Below, piece after piece: positions 8,839 to 17,707 of a DNA stretch of 64,000 nt. Position numbers and translations under genes: made by a program. Each line of letters begins with the position of its first letter. Within the stretch, counting starts at the first letter, position 1. A model generated the notes under the pieces. It had not been told where the DNA came from and searched no databases. It worked only from the letters and a program-made list of their open reading frames with translations. The DNA comes from Lachnoclostridium phytofermentans (GTDB lineage: Bacteria; Bacillota; Clostridia; Lachnospirales; Lachnospiraceae). The DNA is taken from positions 496,001 to 560,000 of the forward strand of contig NZ_JPOF01000002.1 in the NCBI RefSeq assembly GCF_000733755.1, written 5' to 3'.

Positions 8839-8844
8839 ATTCTA
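8839..8844 (-). promoter_or_regulatory. extended -10 promoter candidate for folT
   Basis: TGATAGAAT on the minus strand gives a TG-extended -10 about 25 bp before the riboswitch. No good -35 is visible. Confidence 0.45.
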
Positions 8845-8925
8845 TCATAGCCTTTTCTAGAATACTATTAGTAAATTACACAATTTTTACGAAGATAAAA
8901 CGAAAACTTTGTATGAAATATATTC

Positions 8926-10287
8926 CTAAGCAACGATATTCCTTAACCATTTCTTCTTGCGATATCTTGGAACCCCAAGTGCCATTTTATAGATCTCTTC
9001 CGATAATACCATTGCATACACCGCTTCGATTGGAAGGTGAAATACTAAGCCTCCTAGAAATGCCATCGGAATTCCTATAAACCAAACGCCAGTGACATCA
9101 AGAAAGAGTGCAGCTTTGGTATCTCCGCCACTTCGTAAGATACCAACGATATTAACCGTATTAAATACTTTGAAAAATAAATAAGCAAGGAACACCAAAA
9201 GACACCTTCGAATTGATGCAGAAACAACTTCTTCCATTTGAAATACCGCAATCAGAGGATTCATGAAAACTAAACCGAGTGTAATAATTGCTACCGTTAA
9301 CATCGCTTGCAGTATTAAGATGTATTTTGCATGATGCTCTGCTTCCTTTAATTTTCCTGCACCAAGTTCATTCCCAAGTATTACTGCTGTCGCATTACTG
9401 ATTCCTAAAAAAACAACCTGTAATATCTGTTCAATATTTTGAGTGATTGTAATGGCAGCCATTGCATTATCGCCCATTCTACCATAGGCAAGGGAATACA
9501 TTGTAATTCCAAGCCCCCACATAAACTCATTCATAATAACCGGAGACACATTTTTAAAATAGATGGAATATAAATTTTTCTCATAAAAGAAAAGGTGTGA
9601 TAATCGAATTGAAACTGGACTTTTTTTAATATAAACAAGTAATATCATTGCAACAACTTCTACGATTCTTGCAATCAGGGTAGCTAACGCCGCTCCTTCT
9701 ACACCTAACTCTGGAAAACCAAGCTTACCAAAAATCAGAGCATAGTTTAAGATAACATTAGTCACTATTGCGATACAGCTAATCACGACTGGTAGTTTTA
9801 CCCGATTCACACTTCGAAGTGCAGACATAAAAACCTGGGTAATTGCTGTTAGCACATAACTAATACATACTATCTTTAAGTATTTTGCACCAATTAGTAT
9901 TGTTGGTTCACTGTTCGTAAAGATACTCATTACAAAATGAGGCTTAAGTAACGAGACAAGGCTAAATAAGAAAGCACTCACAACACCAATCAGCATAGAT
10001 AACCCAACCACTCGCTTGATGTTTTTTATATCTCTCATCCCCCAATACTGAGATGTCAAGATGCAAGACCCACTGCAAATTCCAAATAATAATAGGCTCA
10101 CTACGAAAAATATCTTATTTGCAATACCTACTGCTGCTACTGTCGTCGTATCAAGACGGCTAATCATAAGGGTGTCAACAAAATTTAGAACATTGTTTAG
10201 AAGCCCTTGTAATGCTATTGGTATTGCTATCATTGCTGTCTTTTTAAGAAAAGCTTTATCCTGCTTCATTTCGTGTATTAATTTCAT
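8926..10287 (-). CDS. MATE family multidrug/cation exporter
   Basis: Twelve-helix secondary exporter of about 453 residues, normal for the family. It has the N-terminal signature region AIPIALQGLLNNVLNFVDTL, then repeated hydrophobic segments and the second-half equivalent SPVIMNEFMWGLGITMYSL. I prefer the ATG at 10287 because GGAG lies six bases before it; the ATG four codons upstream overlaps that same GGAG and has no site of its own. The substrate is unknown. It appears to be a single-gene unit inserted between folT and rpsO. Confidence 0.87.
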   Translation of the reverse strand: MKLIHEMKQDKAFLKKTAMIAIPIALQGLLNNVLNFVDTLMISRLDTTTVAAVGIANKIFFVVSLLLFGICSGSCILTSQYWGMRDIKNIKRVVGLSMLIGVVSAFLFSLVSLLKPHFVMSIFTNSEPTILIGAKYLKIVCISYVLTAITQVFMSALRSVNRVKLPVVISCIAIVTNVILNYALIFGKLGFPELGVEGAALATLIARIVEVVAMILLVYIKKSPVSIRLSHLFFYEKNLYSIYFKNVSPVIMNEFMWGLGITMYSLAYGRMGDNAMAAITITQNIEQILQVVFLGISNATAVILGNELGAGKLKEAEHHAKYILILQAMLTVAIITLGLVFMNPLIAVFQMEEVVSASIRRCLLVFLAYLFFKVFNTVNIVGILRSGGDTKAALFLDVTGVWFIGIPMAFLGGLVFHLPIEAVYAMVLSEEIYKMALGVPRYRKKKWLRNIVA

Positions 10288-10394
10288 ATTTTTCTCCATT
10301 TAATTAATATTTGGTGTTTTGATGGCCTTATTTACAATATCCTATCAACAACAAAAAGATGCTTCGCAAACTTTACCTTATCAAAATTCAAAAA

Positions 10395-10418
10395 GAGACT
10401 GTACCAAAGTACAGTCTC
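10395..10418 (-). terminator. intrinsic terminator of rpsO
   Basis: Perfect 10-bp stem GAGACTGTAC/GTACAGTCTC with a TTTG loop, followed by TTTTTG on the minus strand, 16 bp after the rpsO stop. Confidence 0.93.
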
Positions 10419-10433
10419 CAGATTGCTTAATTA

Positions 10434-10700
10434 TTACTTTCTTAAGCCTAAGCGAGCGATTAACTCACGATATCCCTCAACATTAGTTTTCTTAAGGTAC
10501 TCAAGTAAACCTTTTCTCTGGCCTACCATCTTAAGAAGACCTCTTCTAGAATGATGATCCTTTTTGTTGTTCTTTAAATGCTCTGTTAACTCAGCAATTC
10601 TCTCAGTTAAAAGTGCAATCTGAACCTCAGGTGAACCTGTGTCATTCGCATTTCTACCATATGCGTTAATAATCTCTTGCTTTTTTTCGCTGCTAATCAT
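10434..10700 (-). CDS. rpsO: 30S ribosomal protein S15
   Basis: 88 residues, full length. It shows the S15 pattern [17 protein letters not shown], the [14 protein letters not shown] rRNA-binding region and the [13 protein letters not shown]-like end (here [13 protein letters not shown]). It binds the 16S central domain early in 30S assembly. A strong AAGGAGGAC precedes ATG. In many bacteria rpsO sits directly before pnp; here folC, folT and a MATE gene separate them. S15 often represses its own mRNA; the 130-bp leader here shows no structure I can assign with confidence. Confidence 0.97.
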   Translation of the reverse strand: MISSEKKQEIINAYGRNANDTGSPEVQIALLTERIAELTEHLKNNKKDHHSRRGLLKMVGQRKGLLEYLKKTNVEGYRELIARLGLRK

Positions 10701-10829
10701 GGATTAGTCCTCCTTATAATTATAATCGCCATATACTAAGAGATTGGTCGGAGTGTCCAAATTCTGAGTATAGGCTGTATTACACATCAAAAATAATACC
10801 ATAGCAATTCCTACTTGTAAAGGGGCAAC

Positions 10830-12521
10830 TTACGAATTTGCCAATAAGTTTTCCTCTCCAACTTCTTCTGGATCTTGATCCAAGATGGAAAATGCAATAT
10901 TCGTTCCATGATCTGCAACACGTTCCATATTAGATAATAAATCAGAAAATACCATACCAGTCTCTGCATCACATGCATTTTTCGTAAGACGAGCGACGTG
11001 GTTTTGTTGGAAACGTCGTTCCATACTATCGACAGTATTCTCTAATTCTAATATTTCTTCCAAATGTTCTCTCGTCCTTTTTTCAAACATTTCAATGGAA
11101 TAGGATAATAACTTCTGTACCACCAATGACATTTGATTAATTTCATCCACTGCTTCTTTGCTAAATTGCAAATTATCTTCTATTGATTGTCTTGCAAAGT
11201 CAGCAACATTTTCAGCATGATCACCGATTCTCTCAATATCATTTACAACATGGAAAAGACTAGCTAATGCCTTACGGTCATCAATTGGTAAAGAATGTTG
11301 ATTGGCACTTACCAAATAATTTGTAATCTCTCGATTTAAATAATTAATAGCTTTCTCTGTTTCATATACCTCAGAGATTTGTTTTTCATCTCTAGTTAAT
11401 AGCCCAGAAAGTGCTGTTGACATATTTAAAAAGGTTATTTGAGCCATACGAACAATTTCGTTGATTGCATTTGGCACCGCTGCAGATGTTTGAAAACTAC
11501 CATGATCAGTAATATATTCTAAATGCATATTATCAACTTTCTTATCTTCGCCAGGCACGATCAAAGTAGCCATTTTAACAATAAATTTCGTAAATGGGAA
11601 ACAAATCACTACCTGGAATACCTTAAAAATCAAGTGTGTATTTGCAACTTCTCTCGCTATCGTATGACTAACCCCGTCTACGATTTCCTGTGGGTTCCCA
11701 CCAGATATTGCAACGATAAAGTCTTTCACCTGTCCTTCAAAGAATAGTAAAATAACGAATATTATGAAGGATCCAAAAATATTTACTAACAAATGAATCC
11801 ATGCAGCTCTTTTTGCAGTTTTTTTACTACCAATACTTGCAAGTAACGCAGATACACAAGAGCCCATATTACAACCAAGGATTATATAAAAACATATATT
11901 TAAAGGAATTAACCCCTGAGAAGCCATAACTAATACGATACCTACTGTTGCTGAAGAACTCTGTATAATTGCTGTAATCACGAAGCCAACTAAAACAGCT
12001 AGGAATGGATTATCCATAGAAGCAATCAAATGCATAACTTGCTCGGAAGAACGAAGGGAATCCATACTTCCAGACATAATACTCATGCCAAAGAATAACA
12101 TGCCAAATCCTAAGACAACTTCGCCGATTCTTTTTACCATCGGCTTCTTAATAAACATTACCATACATACACCTAGCATTAAGAATACTGGTGCAACAGC
12201 TGATAAATTGAATGCAATTAATTGTGCTGTGACCGTTGTTCCGATATTCGCACCAAGAATTACTCCTGTTGCTTGCATTAGGTTTAACAAACCGGCATTT
12301 ACAAAACTGACAACCAATACAGTGGTGGCACTAGAGGATTGTACTACCGCGGTAAATAAAATACCGACTACCATTCCAACAAACTGGTTTTTTGTACACA
12401 TCTCTAGTATACTTCGAAGTCTAGCTCCTGCAGCCTTTTCTAGGCCATCACTCATAAGTTTCATACCGTATAAAAATAGGCCAAGACCAGCGATAAGCGC
12501 TAGTATACTCTCCATTTTCAT
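10830..12521 (-). CDS. Na/Pi-cotransporter family protein with C-terminal PhoU-like domain
   Basis: 563 residues. The N-terminal half has two inverted membrane repeats, each with the family QSSSATT/QSSSATV signature (TAVVQSSSATTVLVV and ITAIIQSSSATVGIV) and a GANIGTT/GCNMGSC partner. The C-terminal 220 residues are helical and PhoU-like (LFHVVNDIERIGDHAENVADF, then NMERVADHGTNIAFSI). This fits the NptA/YjbB class of sodium-coupled phosphate transporters. Start supported by AAAGGAG; a second ATG two codons in is also possible. No Pho-type genes lie nearby, so regulation cannot be deduced. Confidence 0.88.
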   Translation of the reverse strand: MKMESILALIAGLGLFLYGMKLMSDGLEKAAGARLRSILEMCTKNQFVGMVVGILFTAVVQSSSATTVLVVSFVNAGLLNLMQATGVILGANIGTTVTAQLIAFNLSAVAPVFLMLGVCMVMFIKKPMVKRIGEVVLGFGMLFFGMSIMSGSMDSLRSSEQVMHLIASMDNPFLAVLVGFVITAIIQSSSATVGIVLVMASQGLIPLNICFYIILGCNMGSCVSALLASIGSKKTAKRAAWIHLLVNIFGSFIIFVILLFFEGQVKDFIVAISGGNPQEIVDGVSHTIAREVANTHLIFKVFQVVICFPFTKFIVKMATLIVPGEDKKVDNMHLEYITDHGSFQTSAAVPNAINEIVRMAQITFLNMSTALSGLLTRDEKQISEVYETEKAINYLNREITNYLVSANQHSLPIDDRKALASLFHVVNDIERIGDHAENVADFARQSIEDNLQFSKEAVDEINQMSLVVQKLLSYSIEMFEKRTREHLEEILELENTVDSMERRFQQNHVARLTKNACDAETGMVFSDLLSNMERVADHGTNIAFSILDQDPEEVGEENLLANS

Positions 12522-12750
12522 GTGACGTCTTCTCCTTTGAAATAAATGTGTCTTTTAAACTCTCACTTCTTAACTTTAATATAACCTCTAACAAGTTACA
12601 AGTATAATTTTAAAGTTCGTCAATTTACATTGTTTTTACTCAATTTATATCTATATTTTACATATAATCACGATTTTATTATTTTAGAGTGACTTATTCT
12701 CTTCCACATTACTCCATGTTAGCCATTCATGAATAAAGACTGTCATATAA

Positions 12751-14175
12751 TTACAACAGTCTACTAACTTTATCTATTGTGCTTTTAAAAAGCTCCTTCA
12801 TTAGCAACTTCACCCCTGCTACGATAAGTTTCTCCGAAAGGTTGGCAAATCCAAGCAAAAAAGCTGGTTCGTCTGGTTGATAATCTGTAATATAATGCTT
12901 ACTTAATGGATACAATTCTATTTGTTGCTTACGTGCTTTGTTAATAATTTCTTGTTCTGTTAATGAAGTATGAAAACTTACTACAATATGAAGACCAGCA
13001 TTCTCACCTGTAATAGAAATTCTATCTTCATATAGTTTTAGCTCACGAAGTAGCAAATCATGCTTCATTTTGTAGCGTTTTCTCATCTTGTTGACGTGTC
13101 GCTCAAAATACCCTCCATTTAGGAATTCACAAACAATCGCCTGATCAATTCTTGATACCGTAGAAGCATAAAAAGAATACTTTTCTTTATAAATCTGATA
13201 TAGCCTCTGTGGCAATACCATATATCCCATACGAATGGCAGGAGCTATCGCACGAGAAAAGGTTCCAAGATAAATTACTCGATCATTTTCATCAATTCCT
13301 TGTAAGGAAGGAATCGGTTTTCCTTTATAACGAAACTCCGAATCATGATCATCTTCAATAATATATCGATCATTCCCTTTCGCTGCCCACCTCAATAGCT
13401 CAAGCCTACGCTTAATTGGCATAACAGCTCCTAATGGATACTGATGGGATGGAGTAACATAAACAATCGTAGCATCCGTTTCCATTAATTCTTCAATACT
13501 TATTCCATCTGAATTCACAGTGATTGGTCGAATTGGATAAGGTACTCCTTGAAAGATGCGATAAGCACGTTTATATACCGGATTTTCCATAGCGATAATT
13601 TGCTCATTACCAAGGATCTGAGATAATAAAACCAATAGATAATCTGCACCTGCTCCAACAATAATTTGGGATGCATCGACTTTCACACCACGGGAGCTAT
13701 GAAGATATGCCCCAATTGCTTCTCTCAGGGAAAGATCACCTTGATTCTCCCCAAGTAGGAACAGGGATTGATTCATATCGTTCATACATTGATTACTGAG
13801 CTTTCTCCAGGTAGAAAACGGAAATTCTGAGAGATCCACTGCAAATGGCGAAAAATCATAGATTAATCGTTCCACTTTCTCCACTTTTTCTTTACTATGA
13901 GATTGTTTTCTCTCAGTAATTCGAATTAAATCAGCAATTCCTTGAACATAATACCCGCTCTTTGGTACAGATTCAATATACCCTTCCGAGATTAACTGCT
14001 GATAGGCAAGCTCCACTGTGCTCCTACTAATTTGCAGACTTTGCGCTAAATTACGCGAAGACGGCAATTTTGTAGCCACAGGTAACTTGCCTGTTTTTAT
14101 CTCTCTTTTTATATATTCATAAATTTGTTCATATAAGGGTATTTTACTACCTAAATTGAGTGGAATTATCAGCAT
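12751..14175 (-). CDS. MocR-type transcriptional regulator (GntR HTH fused to aminotransferase-like domain)
   Basis: About 474 residues. The N-terminal winged helix (IPLYEQIYEYIKREI, then KLPSSRNLAQSLQISRSTVE) is followed by a fold-type I PLP aminotransferase domain. That domain shows YVTPSHQYPLGAVMP, the IIEDDHDSEFRY acidic motif and GTFSRAIAPAIRMGY; in this last motif the PLP-lysine position of many MocR proteins (SKxLxPxLRxG) reads Arg, so Schiff-base chemistry may be lost. Start ATG 14175 has GAGGT five bases upstream. No pdxST or GABA genes are adjacent, so its target is unknown. Confidence 0.82.
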   Translation of the reverse strand: MLIIPLNLGSKIPLYEQIYEYIKREIKTGKLPVATKLPSSRNLAQSLQISRSTVELAYQQLISEGYIESVPKSGYYVQGIADLIRITERKQSHSKEKVEKVERLIYDFSPFAVDLSEFPFSTWRKLSNQCMNDMNQSLFLLGENQGDLSLREAIGAYLHSSRGVKVDASQIIVGAGADYLLVLLSQILGNEQIIAMENPVYKRAYRIFQGVPYPIRPITVNSDGISIEELMETDATIVYVTPSHQYPLGAVMPIKRRLELLRWAAKGNDRYIIEDDHDSEFRYKGKPIPSLQGIDENDRVIYLGTFSRAIAPAIRMGYMVLPQRLYQIYKEKYSFYASTVSRIDQAIVCEFLNGGYFERHVNKMRKRYKMKHDLLLRELKLYEDRISITGENAGLHIVVSFHTSLTEQEIINKARKQQIELYPLSKHYITDYQPDEPAFLLGFANLSEKLIVAGVKLLMKELFKSTIDKVSRLL

Positions 14176-14270
14176 GATTACCTCGATTCCTGCACATAGT
14201 TTGCGCAAAAGCTTGCTATTAAAATACAGAAATAAATTACTTTTGAATTCACTTCATCTTCACTGATTTC

Positions 14271-15203
14271 CTACATAAGTCCCTTTTGGTTAGCAAAAAA
14301 ATCTTTTACATTTTCAATATCTTGTTGCACTTTTTGTTTAAGTTCTTCTACTGAGTTGAATTTAGTCTCCGGACGTTCATAGCGGTAGAGCTCAACTTCT
14401 ATTGATTTACCATAGAGGTCACCAGTAAACCCAAAGATATGTGTTTCGACGCCAAGCGATTGCCCTGCACCGACTGTCGGCTTATATCCTATATTTGTCA
14501 CACCGAAATAAGTATTGCCTTGGAATTTGATGCTAGATGCATAAACACCATTTGGCGGGAGCAATTTATGGGTTGCTGGAAGTAGATTTACCGTTGGAAC
14601 TCCAATTGTTCTACCGATTTTATTACCAGTAACAACGGTTCCCATAATGGTATATGGATGTCCTAACATCTCATTCACAGATTCCATCTGTCCATTTTTA
14701 AGCTCTTCTCGTATTCTGGTACTGCTAATCACCTTATCATGATAAGTTAGTTTTTCACAAATCACAAGCTTGTACCCATAAAGATCAGAGTACTCTTTAA
14801 GCATCGCTGCATCGCCTTTTCGTTTCCTACCAAAACGATAATCTGTACCAATAACAATAGCCTTCGCATCTAGTTTACCAATCAGAACTTCTTTAATAAA
14901 GTCCTCAGGTTCCATAGAAGCAGTCTCTTCTGTAAATGGATAAGATATCAATACTTTTGGTCCTAACCTCGATAACAGTTCCTTTTTTTCTTCTTCTGTA
15001 TAGATTAAGTCAATCTCTTTTTCGGAGAACAGATTACCTGGATGATAATCGAAAGTAAACATCACGGATGTTAACCCCTGTTGTTCAAATTTTGCTAGTT
15101 CAGAAAGTAAGTATTGATGCCCACGATGCAAACCATCAAATTTACCAAGTGTGACACATGTATTATGATATTTAAATTCTGTACTTCCGTAGATGTATTC
15201 CAT
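14271..15203 (-). CDS. ribF: bifunctional riboflavin kinase / FAD synthetase
   Basis: Makes FMN and then FAD from riboflavin, 310 residues. The N-terminal adenylyltransferase domain has VTLGKFDGLHRGHQYLL and later STRIREELKNG. The C-terminal flavokinase domain has GNKIGRTIGVPTVNL, PPNGVYAS, VTNIGYKPT and VETHIF. Start is assigned to ATG 15203 with GGGAG nine bases before; a longer frame back to 15260 overlaps the end of truB. It is the last gene of the rimP-to-ribF operon, 26 bp after truB. Confidence 0.95.
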   Translation of the reverse strand: MEYIYGSTEFKYHNTCVTLGKFDGLHRGHQYLLSELAKFEQQGLTSVMFTFDYHPGNLFSEKEIDLIYTEEEKKELLSRLGPKVLISYPFTEETASMEPEDFIKEVLIGKLDAKAIVIGTDYRFGRKRKGDAAMLKEYSDLYGYKLVICEKLTYHDKVISSTRIREELKNGQMESVNEMLGHPYTIMGTVVTGNKIGRTIGVPTVNLLPATHKLLPPNGVYASSIKFQGNTYFGVTNIGYKPTVGAGQSLGVETHIFGFTGDLYGKSIEVELYRYERPETKFNSVEELKQKVQQDIENVKDFFANQKGLM

Positions 15204-15229
15204 GTTATTTTGCTCCCACTTTCTAACAA

Positions 15230-16153
15230 CTATAAAAACATTTTCACCGGTTGATAGCAATTCTTCCTTTTATCGTATTCATAAATACCAGTAAAGACAT
15301 CTTCGCTGTCATAAACCCGAATCTTATCTATATTATTATGATTACTATCATTTTCCCAGGTTATATTTTCTTCCTTTAGTTGATTTCCATTATAAAGAAG
15401 TTTACAAGCTTCCTTTTTTACTACAACTTTTGGCATTGATAAAAATAACTGATCAACTGGTAACATCACCTGATCAAGTGTTTGTGTCTTTACACATTCT
15501 TCAATTTCCGCAAGTCTTAAGGCATTTTCTAGTGTAAAAATACTTACTTTGGTTCGAATCAATGATTTCATGCATCCGCCACATTGAAGTGCTTCACCAA
15601 TATCTCTGCATAAGGAACGAATGTAAGTACCTTTGGAACAAGAAACTCTCATTCTTACTTCTTGCACCACATCCGAACAATCATAAGATGGAGTCACTTC
15701 AAGTATCTCAATTGCATGTATTGTAACAGTTCTTGGTTTTCGTTCTATCACTTTACCTTGACGAGCAAGCTCATATAATTTCTGTCCATTGACCTTTAAT
15801 GCAGAATACATTGGTGGTATCTGATCGTATGTTCCAATAAACTGCTCTATCACTTCTAACACCCTGTCATACGTTGCGGTTACTGGTCTTCTTTCTAGTA
15901 CCTCTCCCGTCATATCTTCCGTGTCTGTTGTAATTCCCAAGGTTAAAACCGCTTCATAAACTTTATCCTTGTCCGTTAACATATCGCAAAGCTTTGTGGC
16001 ATTTCCAACGCATACAGGAAGCACTCCTTCTGCATCTGGATCGAGTGTACCTGTATGGCCAATTTTCTTCTGCTTTAATATACCCCTTAGTTTAGCACAG
16101 ACATCAAAGGAGGTAAAACCTTTTTCCTTATATACATTTATGATACCGTTCAT
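15230..16153 (-). CDS. truB: tRNA pseudouridine-55 synthase
   Basis: Forms Psi55 in the T loop of tRNAs. 307 residues, with the N-terminal INVYKEKGFTSFDV, the KIGHTGTLDPDAEGVLPVC motif carrying the catalytic Asp, the PPMYSALKVNGQKLYELAR segment and CSKGTYIRSLCRDIG. The C-terminal part is a PUA-like extension. GGGGGT precedes the ATG. It sits between the DHH phosphoesterase gene and ribF, the standard Firmicutes order. Confidence 0.97.
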   Translation of the reverse strand: MNGIINVYKEKGFTSFDVCAKLRGILKQKKIGHTGTLDPDAEGVLPVCVGNATKLCDMLTDKDKVYEAVLTLGITTDTEDMTGEVLERRPVTATYDRVLEVIEQFIGTYDQIPPMYSALKVNGQKLYELARQGKVIERKPRTVTIHAIEILEVTPSYDCSDVVQEVRMRVSCSKGTYIRSLCRDIGEALQCGGCMKSLIRTKVSIFTLENALRLAEIEECVKTQTLDQVMLPVDQLFLSMPKVVVKKEACKLLYNGNQLKEENITWENDSNHNNIDKIRVYDSEDVFTGIYEYDKRKNCYQPVKMFL

Positions 16154-16208
16154 AATACCCCCATTAGCTAACCTTAGTAAATTGTATAAAAAATTGAATC
16201 TACATATT

Positions 16209-17183
16209 TCACACTGCCCCTGCGGTTTTTAACTGATGTTCAATTCCTAACGTAAGATTATTAATTACGTCGTGTAACGATCCCTTCATACTGCAACCGG
16301 CCGCCATTTTATGACCACCGCCTCCAAAGAAAACAGCAATCTTACTTACATCAACTATTCCATTAGAACGCATACTTACTTTATATTCCTGCACATCGTC
16401 CTCACGTAGAAAGATAGCTACCTCAACTCCTTTGGTAATTCGAAGTTGATCAATGACACCATCCATATCCGAGGGTACAACATTATAAAAATTCTGTGCT
16501 CTCTTGCTAATACTAGAAACAATAATTTTGCCATCTAATAATAAGATACTTTCCATCAAACAACGTCCTAATATTTGATTTTGAACATATGTCTTTTGAT
16601 AAAAAGTTTCATCTATTATTTTGTTTGGAGTAGCTCCAAGCGTAATCAATTTTCCAGCAATCGACATCGTTTTTTCAGTCGTATTGGAATGCTTAAAAAC
16701 TCCTGTATCATGTACAATGCCAAGATACAAAGCTTCTGCTGTCGCTTTGCTAATCTTATCAAACTCAAACAAATCAAATAGAACTTCACAAGTGGAGCTA
16801 GAATCTGCAACCACCAAAGTAACACCAGCAAAACCGGTGTTACTTATATGGTGATCGATATTCACTGATTTTTTTGCCTGGATTGCGTAATCTTTCGCAG
16901 CTCCCAAACGGTCTAAGCTACCGCAATCCAATGCAAAAAACAAATCGTAAGGCTCCTCTTCTTTGTATTCTGATTGGATACAATTCGAGGAAGTTAAGAA
17001 GCGGAAGGGCTCTGCTATTGGCTCTAAATGAAGGTCAATTTTTTTAGTTCCCTCTGCATTATAATTTTCTTCTAAATAGTTATATAATGCCAAACAAGAA
17101 CCTGTGCAATCCCCATCCGGACGAAGATGTCCTGTGATTCCAATTCTATTTGCTTTTCGAATGTCTTCTTCAAAACGTTTCAT
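16209..17183 (-). CDS. nrnA: DHH-family phosphoesterase (NrnA-like oligoribonuclease/pAp phosphatase)
   Basis: 324 residues. The metal-binding motifs are GHLRPDGDCTGS, LDCGSLDRLG and NIDHHISNTGFAG, followed by a C-terminal DHHA1 domain ending in FGGGGHKMAAGCS. NrnA enzymes degrade nanoRNAs and dephosphorylate 3'-phosphoadenosine 5'-phosphate. Its position between rbfA and truB is the conserved one in Firmicutes. Strong AAGGAGG before ATG. The gene name rests on family and position; the exact substrate is not shown by sequence. Confidence 0.9.
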   Translation of the reverse strand: MKRFEEDIRKANRIGITGHLRPDGDCTGSCLALYNYLEENYNAEGTKKIDLHLEPIAEPFRFLTSSNCIQSEYKEEEPYDLFFALDCGSLDRLGAAKDYAIQAKKSVNIDHHISNTGFAGVTLVVADSSSTCEVLFDLFEFDKISKATAEALYLGIVHDTGVFKHSNTTEKTMSIAGKLITLGATPNKIIDETFYQKTYVQNQILGRCLMESILLLDGKIIVSSISKRAQNFYNVVPSDMDGVIDQLRITKGVEVAIFLREDDVQEYKVSMRSNGIVDVSKIAVFFGGGGHKMAAGCSMKGSLHDVINNLTLGIEHQLKTAGAV

Positions 17184-17197
17184 GAAAAGCCTCCTTA

Positions 17198-17626
17198 CTA
17201 CTCATCCTCATTCATTGTCTCATCTTCGGACTCTAAGGATTCCTCTAAATTTTCTTCGTCTGACGCTTTCTGATTACCTGCATTTAATTCATTAATTAAT
17301 TTTGACATGGAAACGCCATACTCAATTGATTGATCCACAACAAATAGAAGTTCTGGTGTATTTCTTAAATTAATACCACGAGCAAGCTGTCCGCGTAAGT
17401 ACGGAGCAGCGCTCTTTAGTCCGGCAAGAGTATCCTTTTGTGATTGTTCATCACCTAAGACACTAATATACACTTTTGCAGTTTTTAAGTCTGGTGCAAC
17501 TTCTACTGCAACTATACTTGTCATTGGATTAATTCTAGGGTCCTTCAGTTCTCTTGATATGAGCATACTAAGTTCTTTTTGAACCTCTTGATTTATTCTA
17601 GTGTTCTTAATACTGTTCTTTCTCAT
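17198..17626 (-). CDS. rbfA: 30S ribosome-binding factor A
   Basis: Cold-shock 16S rRNA maturation factor. It begins MRKNSIKNTRINQEVQKEL with the type KH core (ELKDPRINPMTSIVAVEVAPDL, KVYISVLG) and the LRGQLARGINLRNTPEL segment. The start at 17626 is preferred because GGAAG lies just upstream; a frame four codons longer has no site. The last 30 residues are strongly acidic (many Glu/Asp), longer than in many RbfA. Stop lies 14 bp from nrnA. Confidence 0.94.
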   Translation of the reverse strand: MRKNSIKNTRINQEVQKELSMLISRELKDPRINPMTSIVAVEVAPDLKTAKVYISVLGDEQSQKDTLAGLKSAAPYLRGQLARGINLRNTPELLFVVDQSIEYGVSMSKLINELNAGNQKASDEENLEESLESEDETMNEDE

Positions 17627-17707
17627 TCTAACTTCCATTCTGGCACTTATAATGCCGTTTCATAACGATTGCAAATTTGTACAACTGTACACATTAAGTA
17701 CCTATTC

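Noticed and set aside
12085-12525. 146-codon plus-strand frame opposite the Na/Pi transporter gene
   Set aside because: Antisense shadow of a well-supported gene with no ribosome site or family resemblance.
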